64,000 nt of DNA from UBA1535 sp964371035 (GTDB lineage Bacteria; Bacillota; Clostridia; Tissierellales; Sedimentibacteraceae), in assembly GCA_964371035.1 (NCBI GenBank), contig CAYJLG010000008.1:20952-84951 (forward strand), read 5' to 3'. Each line of letters starts with the position of its first letter. Within the stretch, counting starts at the first letter, position 1. The translations under genes were made by a program, and so were the position numbers. The notes under the pieces were generated by a model. That model saw only the letters and a list, made by a program, of their open reading frames with translations. It made no database searches and was not told the origin of the DNA. Positions 7,472-15,085 of the stretch are shown here, one piece after another.

Positions 7472-8068
7472 ACAATAAATTAGGTATCACAACAGAAGCC
7501 GAACTTGCTGTTGCTGAAGAAAAAATAAGTAAAGTGAAAGCCTATGAACTTTTTGACCAAGGCATTTTTGACACCTTAGACAGTGGCAAGTTTTCTTCCT
7601 TATCCTTTATTCATAAGCACTTGTTTGGTGAAATTTACGACTTTGCAGGAAAGATGCGAACAGTGAATATAGCAAAGAGCAGTTTCAGATTTGCTCCTGT
7701 GATGTATTTGGAAGCATCTTTAAAGCATATCGATGCTATGCCAGAAGCACAGTTGACCAGATTATAGAGAAGTATGTAGAAATGAATATAGCCCATCCAT
7801 TTAGGGAGGGTAATGTCGCAGTACAAGGATTTGGCTTGATTTGATGCTACGAAAAAATCTAAGTCAAGTGGTGGACTGGAGCAAGGTTGACAAATCGGAC
7901 TATCTGTTAGCGATGGAGCGAAGCCCTATCAAAGACATTGAAATAAAGCACTTGCTAAAACAGGCTTTAACCGATGATGTGAACAATAGAGAAGTCTATA
8001 TTAAGGGCATTGATGCGAGTTATCATTATGAGGGCTATTATGTATTCAAAGCGGAAGATTTGATTTAG
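7465..8068 (+). pseudogene. Fic-family gene broken by two single-base deletions
   Basis: Three frames join into one Fic protein of about 200 residues. The first frame runs from ATG at 7465 to a frameshift near 7753-7755. The second carries the catalytic AHPFREGN and breaks near 7815, inside the motif. The third, with WLDLMLRKNLSQVVDWSKV and the YEGYY tail, ends at 8068. Restoring one base at each point recreates an HPFREGNGRSTRIW active site. The two lesions make the gene inactive unless they are sequencing errors. It differs from the intact Fic at 5190, so this is a second toxin lineage rather than a duplicate. Confidence 0.75.
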
Positions 8069-8211
8069 CGATAATATAGGGAAGATATATGAAAACTTTG
8101 CGAACAAAATCGTATTGAGTGCGTACTCCGAATGGATAGAATGTGTCTCATTCCCAAAATTGCTAAAAAGCCAGTTGATAAGAGAATTAAAAATAAGGAT
8201 GGTGCTATACA
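8069..8211 (+). other. Possible coding remnant between Fic pseudogene and two-component system
   Basis: One plus-strand frame stays open from about 8070 into the next gene and reads, in part, IYENFANKIVLSAYSEWIEC. It has no start codon with a ribosome-binding site and no recognisable domain. It may be the tail of a deleted gene from the same accessory segment. AAGGATGG near 8190 probably serves as the ribosome-binding site for the gene at 8212. Confidence 0.25.
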
Positions 8212-8931
8212 ATGATCAATATAGCTATTTGTGATGATGAAAATACATTTATTGAAAACAATAAAATGATTTTAGACAAAGCATTAAACGAGCTTCATGT
8301 GACAGCACAAATAACTACCTATCAAAATAGTGCCAATCTTTTAGCAGATATTACAGATGATAATAAGCAATTTGATTTGATACTTCTTGATATTGAAATG
8401 CCAAAACATAATGGTATGGATATTGCGCGGAAAATTAAACCATTTCTTCCAAACTCAAAAATCATTTTTATTACTTCACACATGGAATTTGTATTAGATG
8501 CTTTTGAGCTTACTATCTTTAGATATGTACCAAAACACGACACAGAGAACAGGCTATATAAAGCGATTTGCGATGCACTTAAAATTGCAGTAATTGAAAA
8601 TGATAAATTTTATCAAATATCCATAGGGAAATCAGTTAAAAAAATTTTGCTCAAGGAGATTTATTATATAAAGCGTGATGGAAAAAATGCGGTATTTATT
8701 CTTGATAATACAGAGGAAAAAATACGAAAACCTCTAAAAAATATTTTTGAAGAAATTTCATTGCCTGAATTTATATTTATCGATAGAGGTGTTATTGCAA
8801 ATCTTATCCATATCATGAAAATATACAACGGATATGCTTGTTTTAGAAATGGTGAAAAAATTGCAATTAGTCGTTCTCATATAAACGAAGTAAAATCACA
8901 TCTTAATAAGTATTGGGGGGAACGCATATAA
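8212..8931 (+). CDS. LytTR-family response regulator (AgrA type)
   Basis: This cytoplasmic transcription factor is activated by phosphorylation. The N-terminal receiver has the paired acids in CDDENTF and the phospho-acceptor aspartate in LILLDIEMPKHNG. The C-terminal half (about residues 135-235) is a LytTR DNA-binding domain, with KEIYYIKRDGKNAVF, FIDRGVIANL and a final ISRSHINEVKSHL segment. The stop overlaps the kinase start (TAATG), so the pair is translationally coupled. Likely targets are the two direct repeats at 10171-10205, in front of the small membrane-protein and ABC exporter genes. Confidence 0.9.
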   Translation: MINIAICDDENTFIENNKMILDKALNELHVTAQITTYQNSANLLADITDDNKQFDLILLDIEMPKHNGMDIARKIKPFLPNSKIIFITSHMEFVLDAFELTIFRYVPKHDTENRLYKAICDALKIAVIENDKFYQISIGKSVKKILLKEIYYIKRDGKNAVFILDNTEEKIRKPLKNIFEEISLPEFIFIDRGVIANLIHIMKIYNGYACFRNGEKIAISRSHINEVKSHLNKYWGERI

Positions 8932-10169
8932 TGGATATTGTATTATCACTTATATCAAATATTTTGCTTTCTTTTGGTGCTATTCTTATTATTGAAAAAA
9001 CAATTAAATGTATGTTAGAAAAGAAAGTTTACATACTTGTTTCTTTGCTATCTGGTGTAGTGTTGACACTGATGATATTTTTCTCTCTTCCGTCTTATGT
9101 TGTAGCGGCTGTTTTTGCCGTTTGTGTGAGCTTACTATTTGCAAATACAAGAAGAATGTCATTTTTTTTAGCATTCAATATTACAGTCGGCATATTGTTT
9201 TACGACTTTTTCATATCTTCTATTCTTGCAATATACACTGGCAATTTAGAATTTACAAATCCTTACTATATCATAAATTTGATAGTTGCAATTGTATTTC
9301 GACTTGTATTAGTTATCATCGGTTTAAATTACTATAAAATAAAGAAAGACTATTTTAATATAACAACAATACTTGGATTAATTGCTTTGATTTTCTTTGC
9401 TGAAAAAATTTCTGATGTATATGGCAATGATGATATATTCTTTACTTGGCTCATTTTATATATCATTTTTATCGGTGGAACACAAGTATATAGAATAAAT
9501 ATTTTGTACGAAAATGAGAAACTTGCAAAAATGCTTTTAGAAGAACAAGAAGAACTGTTACAAAGAGAAATTCATATCATAGATGAAACTTATAATGTTA
9601 ATAGAGAGCTTTATCACGATATGCACAATCATATAGTAATTCTAAAAGACCATTTAGCAAAAGGAGAACTAGGGCAAGCAAAAGATTATTTAGATGAAGT
9701 TTATGCACCTATTTCAAAAATTATAAAGACAAGCTACACAGGTAATAAATCTGTGGATTACTTGCTTAGTCATAAAATAGATATAGCAAATAGCAAAGGA
9801 ATTACTGTATCTGTGAATGCAGAATTTCCGATTAACACAAGCATTGTCATATCCGATTTATGTGCAATATTAGGCAATATGCTTGATAACGCTATTCGTG
9901 GAAATGAGAATGTAAAGCAAAAAATCATAGATGTCAAAATCAGAAGAATAAATGATATGCTAATTATTAAAGTGGTAAATCCTACTTGTGATGAGCTTTC
10001 TCACGATGATTTTTCTACTACAAAAGATGATAAATCACTGCACGGAATAGGTTTAAAAAGTATTGATAGACTTGCACATAAATATGATGGTGATATGCGA
10101 GTTTCTTATGAAGATGGCTTGTTTATCAACACAGTTACCCTATCATATTCTGCTGTTTTGAAAAATTAA
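8931..10169 (+). CDS. GHKL sensor histidine kinase (AgrC type)
   Basis: This membrane sensor is the partner of the regulator at 8212. The N-terminal half (to about residue 190) contains six or so hydrophobic helices. The phospho-acceptor histidine lies in YHDMHNHIVILKDHL, followed by the GHKL ATPase with an N-box in GNMLDNAIRGNEN and the glycine loop in HGIGLKSI. The classical HATPase DxGxG box is weak, as in AgrC-type kinases. ATG at 8931 overlaps the preceding stop by one base and has a G-run upstream; a TTG at 8913 is in frame but less likely. No signal-peptide precursor of the AgrD type was found next to it. Confidence 0.88.
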   Translation: MDIVLSLISNILLSFGAILIIEKTIKCMLEKKVYILVSLLSGVVLTLMIFFSLPSYVVAAVFAVCVSLLFANTRRMSFFLAFNITVGILFYDFFISSILAIYTGNLEFTNPYYIINLIVAIVFRLVLVIIGLNYYKIKKDYFNITTILGLIALIFFAEKISDVYGNDDIFFTWLILYIIFIGGTQVYRINILYENEKLAKMLLEEQEELLQREIHIIDETYNVNRELYHDMHNHIVILKDHLAKGELGQAKDYLDEVYAPISKIIKTSYTGNKSVDYLLSHKIDIANSKGITVSVNAEFPINTSIVISDLCAILGNMLDNAIRGNENVKQKIIDVKIRRINDMLIIKVVNPTCDELSHDDFSTTKDDKSLHGIGLKSIDRLAHKYDGDMRVSYEDGLFINTVTLSYSAVLKN

Positions 10170-10170
10170 T

Positions 10171-10237
10171 ACAGTTCACGGACAAATTCCTACCATTCGC
10201 GGACATTTTCGCATAACCTTCGTTTTTAAGCTACAAT
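10171..10237 (+). promoter_or_regulatory. LytTR binding sites and promoter ahead of the exporter operon
   Basis: Two copies of a 14-base direct repeat, ACAGTTCACGGACA (10171-10184) and ACCATTCGCGGACA (10192-10205), are spaced 21 bases start to start, two helical turns apart. This matches the ACAGTT-type direct repeats bound by AgrA/LytTR regulators. A TACAAT -10 box follows at 10232-10237, without a good -35, as expected for an activated promoter. Confidence 0.6.
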
Positions 10238-10272
10238 GTAATTGTAGTAAATTAGAAACGGGGGTTATTTTT

Positions 10273-10443
10273 ATGAAAACATTTTACATTAGATTAGGTA
10301 TGAGTATTCTTTGGCTAATTATCAGTATCTCGAACATATTTACTCACAATTATACGACTGTGGCTATTTATGTTGTTATTTCAATAATCTTTTTTGTATT
10401 TGCAGCAAAGCCAATAAAGATAATAAAAGAAAAAGTGAGGTGA
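10273..10443 (+). CDS. Small membrane protein of the LytTR-exporter operon
   Basis: A 56-residue protein is preceded by GGGGG nine bases before ATG at 10273. It consists mainly of two hydrophobic helices (about residues 8-24 and 29-44), followed by a basic tail rich in lysine. Tiny double-helix proteins are common in this place, between LytTR kinases and ABC exporter genes, but their role is not known. It could be an accessory of the exporter or an immunity-type peptide; neither is shown. The next gene starts three bases after its stop. Confidence 0.6.
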   Translation: MKTFYIRLGMSILWLIISISNIFTHNYTTVAIYVVISIIFFVFAAKPIKIIKEKVR

Positions 10444-10446
10444 TTT

Positions 10447-10608
10447 ATGCGACATTCAATCATTAGAATTATATTAGGTGTTATTTTTATTATATCTGGA
10501 ATACCAACCATTGTAACAGGATTTGGCATTATTTTCTTGCTTACAGGAATTGCATTTCTTTCATCTGGTATAAAACTTTTTAAGGAGCATAAGGATAATG
10601 AAAAATAA
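10447..10608 (+). CDS. Second small membrane protein of the exporter operon
   Basis: The 53-residue product has two hydrophobic, glycine-containing helices and a charged C-terminal tail. AGTGAGG upstream can serve as ribosome-binding site. Its last 11 bases overlap the start of the ABC ATPase gene at 10598, which ties it to the exporter operon. It resembles its upstream neighbour in size and topology but not clearly in sequence. Function unknown. Confidence 0.6.
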   Translation: MRHSIIRIILGVIFIISGIPTIVTGFGIIFLLTGIAFLSSGIKLFKEHKDNEK

Positions 10609-11308
10609 TCAAGATAGAACTTTATTAAGCATAAGCAATTTAAAGGCGTGGTATAGCAAAGAAAAACTTGTATTAAATGATTTTTCTCTTAACTTATATA
10701 ACAATGAATGTGTTGGACTAATTGGCTTGAATGGTGCAGGAAAGACAACTTTTATAAAAGTTGTTGCAGGACTTCTCACAAGTTATGAGTGTGATAATAA
10801 AGTTTGGATTGGTGGTAATACTGGCTTTCGCTCAGAGAGTTTTAAGAAAGAACGATATGTAAGCTTTGCTGATGAAAGTGGGTTTTTATATCTTACATTC
10901 AATGAATATTTAGACTATGTATTTGACTCTTATGAAAAAGCGCGAGAAGATATTGCACATCTCATAGAGGGTTTTAATTTTGAAAACTATACCAATGTTT
11001 TAATTAAGGAATTATCAACAGGTAATAAGAAAAAAGTATCACTAATTACAGCTTTTGCATTAAAACCGAAGTTACTTTTACTTGATGAGCCTGTAAATGG
11101 ACTTGATTTTGAAAGCACAGAATTTCTCTATAAACTTATGAATGAATATAGTGGGTTTGGTACGATACTTTTTTCATCACACATCTTGGAAAGCATCTGC
11201 CTTATTTCTGATAGAGTGTTACTTTTAAAAGATGGGAGGATAGAACGCACCTTTGATGATTTGGAAATTAATGCAGATAGCATAAGGGAGGCTCTGAATG
11301 ATGTTTAG
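10598..11308 (+). CDS. ABC exporter ATP-binding protein
   Basis: This subunit powers export or extrusion by ATP hydrolysis. The Walker A motif is GLNGAGKTT, the signature reads LSTGNKKKVS (a variant of LSGGQ), and Walker B is LLLLDEPVNGLD, followed by the switch histidine in SSHILES. At 236 residues it is a single-domain ATPase of the ABC-2, drug- or bacteriocin-export class. AAGGAG lies ten bases before the start. It overlaps both neighbours and pairs with the permease at 11298. LytTR control and the small membrane proteins suggest peptide defence or secretion, which is inference. Confidence 0.88.
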   Translation: MKNNQDRTLLSISNLKAWYSKEKLVLNDFSLNLYNNECVGLIGLNGAGKTTFIKVVAGLLTSYECDNKVWIGGNTGFRSESFKKERYVSFADESGFLYLTFNEYLDYVFDSYEKAREDIAHLIEGFNFENYTNVLIKELSTGNKKKVSLITAFALKPKLLLLDEPVNGLDFESTEFLYKLMNEYSGFGTILFSSHILESICLISDRVLLLKDGRIERTFDDLEINADSIREALNDV

Positions 11309-12419
11309 TTTATTTTATAAAAAAATCATCGGTAGAAAACTGATAGACATTATAAAGCCTATCCTTGTGGCAGTTATTCTTTATTTATCACTTAGCAACT
11401 TGAAATATGTAGCCTACTCAAATAATAACATTCTCAAGTATTTTGCTTTTGTGTTTTGTAGTGGTATTGTATTCAAACTTGTAAATGAAAATGAGTATAT
11501 TTTTAAACTCAGTGAAATTCTTATGTTGCCGATTAGTAAATTGAGTTTCAACTATTCGTACTTGTCAGTGCTGATTTTGTATGCCATAGCTACAAAACTT
11601 ATGCCAGTTGTCGCAATTATATTTGCATTTGGCTCATTATCATTAAATGCTATAATCAGCACTGTTGTATTTGCTATAAATGGATCTATTGCAGTTTATT
11701 TGTGTAAAGGATATTTATCAGCACGAAAAATATTTACATCAATATTGGTTTTTGCAGTAAACCTTGCAAATGTGTTACTTGTAAACAGTTTGCTTTTTGC
11801 ATTAGCTACTATGTTTATTATGTTGATATGTGTTTTATTTTTAAATCCATATTGGTATTTAGGTGGATATCAAACATCAAGAAGCAAACAAATTAAATAC
11901 AATAAAAGGAATAGTCTTGTCATTTTGAGATGTTTTATTCGGTATATGTTAGACCATAAAATTTATTTAACAAACACAATAGTGTTATATGGACTTTCTA
12001 TCGTACTTCCAATGTTTTTAAAAGATTTATTTCCTATCTGTCTTGCAATACTCAGCGTAAATACTCCAATAGGGATATTTATATCTTCGCAGAAAGGTTT
12101 AGGAGATATGCTTGATGTGCTACCAAGCCAAAAGAAGAAATTTATGTTTCCGTACGCTATGATTTGTCTAACATCAAGCCTTATAGCTAACATAATTGCT
12201 GTGGTCAGCAATTATGTTATTGGTGAACTAAGTTTTCTAAATATCTTTTTGGCAATAGTATTCGCTTTTATAAACACACTCATTATAGCCACTTTAGAAG
12301 CAAAATATAGAATCAAAAACTTCAATGTAGAAAGCGATTTATGGCATAATCCACGAAAATATATTTCTCCTGCTATTTTGTTTGTAATAGCAAGTGTTGT
12401 GGTTATTTTAATCAATTAA
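11298..12419 (+). CDS. ABC-2 type exporter permease
   Basis: The 373-residue protein has about ten hydrophobic segments spread over its length and no recognised enzymatic motif. It overlaps the ATPase gene by 11 bases and has AGGGAGG six bases before ATG at 11298 (a second ATG follows at once). It is therefore the membrane partner of that ATPase. A charged central loop near residues 190-205 separates two halves of the membrane domain. No convincing terminator follows; the 67 bases to the rlmD stop are AT-rich with only weak pairing. Confidence 0.75.
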   Translation: MMFSLFYKKIIGRKLIDIIKPILVAVILYLSLSNLKYVAYSNNNILKYFAFVFCSGIVFKLVNENEYIFKLSEILMLPISKLSFNYSYLSVLILYAIATKLMPVVAIIFAFGSLSLNAIISTVVFAINGSIAVYLCKGYLSARKIFTSILVFAVNLANVLLVNSLLFALATMFIMLICVLFLNPYWYLGGYQTSRSKQIKYNKRNSLVILRCFIRYMLDHKIYLTNTIVLYGLSIVLPMFLKDLFPICLAILSVNTPIGIFISSQKGLGDMLDVLPSQKKKFMFPYAMICLTSSLIANIIAVVSNYVIGELSFLNIFLAIVFAFINTLIIATLEAKYRIKNFNVESDLWHNPRKYISPAILFVIASVVVILIN

Positions 12420-12486
12420 GAAATGCTATATATTTTTTGATATAAAAAATCAAAACTAAAAAGTCTATTTTGTTTAAATTTCCTCT

Positions 12487-13881
12487 TTATTTAGATGGTG
12501 AGCAGTTTCGTGGGTCTTTGTGGGATAAAAGTACGCACGTTTCCACATGTGGAGTTTGAGGGAAAAGATCGACGCATCTTACTTTTTCTACCTTGTATCC
12601 ATTTTGCAAGAATTCTGGCAAATCTTTTTGCAAAGATGTCGGTTTGCAAGAAATATAAATGAAGGTATCTGGGTTGTAGTCGATTATTTTTTTAAGTGCC
12701 TTTGGATGTATGCCTTCACGTGGTGGATCTAATATAATTATATCCGGTTTGTTGGAGCCGTCTATGGTAGTTAATTCGTCTATTTTTTCTAATACGTCTC
12801 CTGCTATAAACGTACAGTTTTCAATGTTGTTGAGTTTCACATTTTCATTTGCCTTAACTACTGCTTCTTCTACTATTTCTATACCTATAACTTTTTTTGC
12901 GTTTTCAGATACTATTTGGCCAATAGTTCCTGTGCCTGAGTATAAGTCATATATAGTTTTGTCTTTTGTTTCTCCTATAAATTCTCTGACTACAGAATAT
13001 AGTTTTTCTGCGCCTAAAGAGTTTGTTTGAAAGAATGAAAAAGTTGAAATGTTAAATTTCAAACCTAAAATTTCTTCTACTATCTTATCTTCTCCAAATA
13101 AAACTTCGAATTTTTCTGCTTTTACTACGTCTGCAACTGAGTCAGTTATAGAGTGTGCTACACATTTAAGTTCACCTTTTAGTTCTATTTTTAACAACAT
13201 TTCAAGAAATTCTGTTTTGTTTAACGTGCCTTGAGACGAAGTTGCAAGATTTAATAAAACATCTCCTGTTTTAACACATTTTCTTACTACGAGGTGTCTT
13301 AAAAAACCTATCTTAGTCTTTTTATGATAATACGTTTCGTTATTTCCTTGGAAATAATTTAACACATTTGTCAAAATATTCCTGAAATCTTCGTCTACTA
13401 TCTGACAATCATTTACTGTAACTATTTCGTAATATCTGTTTTTCATATGCATGCCTAGTGTCAATGGTCCGTCTTTCACATCATCACCAAAGGAAAATTC
13501 CATTTTGTTTCTATACTCGTACTCGGTCGGACTATTTACTATCGGTAGCATCTCATAGTCGTCTGTAACTTGATTTAATATTTTTGTTACTTGAGCTTGT
13601 TTTAATTCTAGCTGTTTTTCATATGGAACTGTTTGATACAAGCACCCGCCACATTTTCCAAAGTGTTCGCATTTATGCGGTATTTCATAATCTGCCTGTT
13701 TCACAACTTCTACTAATCTGGCTTCTGCTTCAGTCTTGCCAACTTTTTTTATTTTAACTTTTACTATTTGACCGATGGATGCACCTTTTACTACTATTTT
13801 TTTACCTTCATATTCTCCGATCGCCTTGTTTGGAAATCTAATTTCACCTATCTTGATTTCCACTATATCATTTCTTTTCAT
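12487..13881 (-). CDS. rlmD: 23S rRNA (uracil-5-)-methyltransferase RlmD/RlmCD family
   Basis: The enzyme uses S-adenosylmethionine to methylate C5 of uracil in 23S rRNA (U1939 and, in Gram-positives, often U747). The N-terminus holds a TRAM RNA-binding domain. It is followed by the iron-sulfur cysteines in CEHFGKCGGC, the AdoMet motif DLYSGTGTIG near residue 320, DPPREG, and the catalytic cysteine in YISCKPTSLQKD. The length of 464 residues is normal. RlmD and RlmCD cannot be told apart by eye. It is the last of four minus-strand genes that may form one transcript with ptsI. Confidence 0.9.
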   Translation of the reverse strand: MKRNDIVEIKIGEIRFPNKAIGEYEGKKIVVKGASIGQIVKVKIKKVGKTEAEARLVEVVKQADYEIPHKCEHFGKCGGCLYQTVPYEKQLELKQAQVTKILNQVTDDYEMLPIVNSPTEYEYRNKMEFSFGDDVKDGPLTLGMHMKNRYYEIVTVNDCQIVDEDFRNILTNVLNYFQGNNETYYHKKTKIGFLRHLVVRKCVKTGDVLLNLATSSQGTLNKTEFLEMLLKIELKGELKCVAHSITDSVADVVKAEKFEVLFGEDKIVEEILGLKFNISTFSFFQTNSLGAEKLYSVVREFIGETKDKTIYDLYSGTGTIGQIVSENAKKVIGIEIVEEAVVKANENVKLNNIENCTFIAGDVLEKIDELTTIDGSNKPDIIILDPPREGIHPKALKKIIDYNPDTFIYISCKPTSLQKDLPEFLQNGYKVEKVRCVDLFPQTPHVETCVLLSHKDPRNCSPSK

Positions 13882-13943
13882 TTATGAATTTACCTTTCAT
13901 ACGAAATACATCTCTTAGTTTGTATAGTTTTTTAGAACAAATA

Positions 13944-14441
13944 TTATAAATATTCTGGGAGTTCTCCTTCTTCACAATACATAAAGTCTTCGATTTTATC
14001 TATGCCTTCAGTAATTTTAGACAATGGCATTTTCATATATTTTGCATGTGCTGTAGCTGCTATATCACCATTTTCTAGGATGATCTCGCCTTCACCTTCA
14101 AATATTAGCCTTGAGTTTTTTGTTACTCTACCTATTGCTGTCAATTCAACTCCTACAGGAACTGGTTTTTTGTATCTTACTGTCAATTCAGCTGTTACTC
14201 CCCAAGTTTCTGGTTCATCAATCATTATTACTCTGCCAACAAGTTCATCTAAAACTGCAGAAATTACTCCGCCATGTACTCTGCCTGGATAGCTTTGGTG
14301 AATTTCTTTTGCAGTAAACACTCCTATTAACTCTTTATTTTCTGTTTCATAAAACTTCACTACTAATCCTGCAGGATTTTCTGTTCCACATACAAAACAA
14401 TCTTTGCTTACGTATTGTCTACCAACTATTTTATTTTTCAT
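13944..14441 (-). CDS. PaaI-type hotdog-fold thioesterase
   Basis: Hotdog thioesterases release acids from CoA thioesters. The catalytic region VHGGVISAVLDELVG around residues 70-85 is typical of the PaaI group, after a CFVCGTENPAGL stretch near the N-terminus. A longer frame extends to 14534, but its upstream portion overlaps the flavodoxin gene. GAGG precedes ATG at 14441, giving the expected 165 residues. The extended CFVCG start is common in clostridial members. The substrate is not known. Confidence 0.82.
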   Translation of the reverse strand: MKNKIVGRQYVSKDCFVCGTENPAGLVVKFYETENKELIGVFTAKEIHQSYPGRVHGGVISAVLDELVGRVIMIDEPETWGVTAELTVRYKKPVPVGVELTAIGRVTKNSRLIFEGEGEIILENGDIAATAHAKYMKMPLSKITEGIDKIEDFMYCEEGELPEYL

Positions 14442-14466
14442 TTTTACCTCATATTTTCTAATATAT

Positions 14467-15060
14467 TTACGTTTTGCATTGAATTTGGTCAATAATGATT
14501 TCACACATTTTTTCGATTGCAGAGTACAAAACATCGCTAGGTTCTATATCGGCTAACGCTCCTGCATAGTGCACAAATCCATATGCTGAAAAATCTTGCC
14601 CTTTGATTAAATTTGATGGTACAGGTATAGTAATCATTCCGTTATGTTGTGCGAATGTATTGATCGCATTAAGGCACAGGTGCCCTCCGCCTTCTGCGTT
14701 ACCTGCACTAGCAAATGCAAATATTTTTTTACCATAAAAGTCAGCATTTTCCCAGTAGTCAACAAATTTATCCATGAAAACTTTCATTTCTGCTGATACA
14801 TTTCCAAAGTATGTTGGAGAACCAATGATAAGTGCATCGCTCTCTAACAATTCTTTGAAATCATATGTCTCAACACTTTCTATTTCTTTTTTATACCTTT
14901 TAGCAAAATCAAAAGTATTAGATAATTCTTCAAAGTCATCGTCGTAAACTTTAAACAAATTAGTTTGAATGCCTTTATTAGTTAATGTATCATAAAATTT
15001 TTTAGCTAATAAATAATTGTTTCCGCTTACGCTATGAAAAACAATTGATATTTTCTTCAT
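14467..15060 (-). CDS. Flavodoxin-family protein
   Basis: The N-terminus (KKISIVFHSVSGNNYLLAK) has the FMN phosphate-binding loop of flavodoxins. It is followed by IIGSPTYFGNVSAEMKVFMD near residue 85, the pattern of NAD(P)H-dependent FMN reductases and WrbA-like proteins, and a GGGHLCLN segment near residue 125. The 197-residue length fits that group. GGAGGAATAAA precedes the start. It lies between ptsI and the thioesterase gene with gaps of about 25 bases and is probably co-transcribed with them. The electron partner is unknown. Confidence 0.82.
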   Translation of the reverse strand: MKKISIVFHSVSGNNYLLAKKFYDTLTNKGIQTNLFKVYDDDFEELSNTFDFAKRYKKEIESVETYDFKELLESDALIIGSPTYFGNVSAEMKVFMDKFVDYWENADFYGKKIFAFASAGNAEGGGHLCLNAINTFAQHNGMITIPVPSNLIKGQDFSAYGFVHYAGALADIEPSDVLYSAIEKMCEIIIDQIQCKT

Positions 15061-15085
15061 TTTATTCCTCCAAAATACTGCTTAA

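Noticed and set aside
12420..12486. Possible terminator after the ABC permease
   Set aside because: The pairing of TTTTTTGAT with ATCAAAA is AT-only and weak; it was not listed as a terminator.
12710..13030. Open frame on the plus strand inside rlmD
   Set aside because: It is antisense to a well-supported gene with conserved motifs and has no ribosome-binding site.
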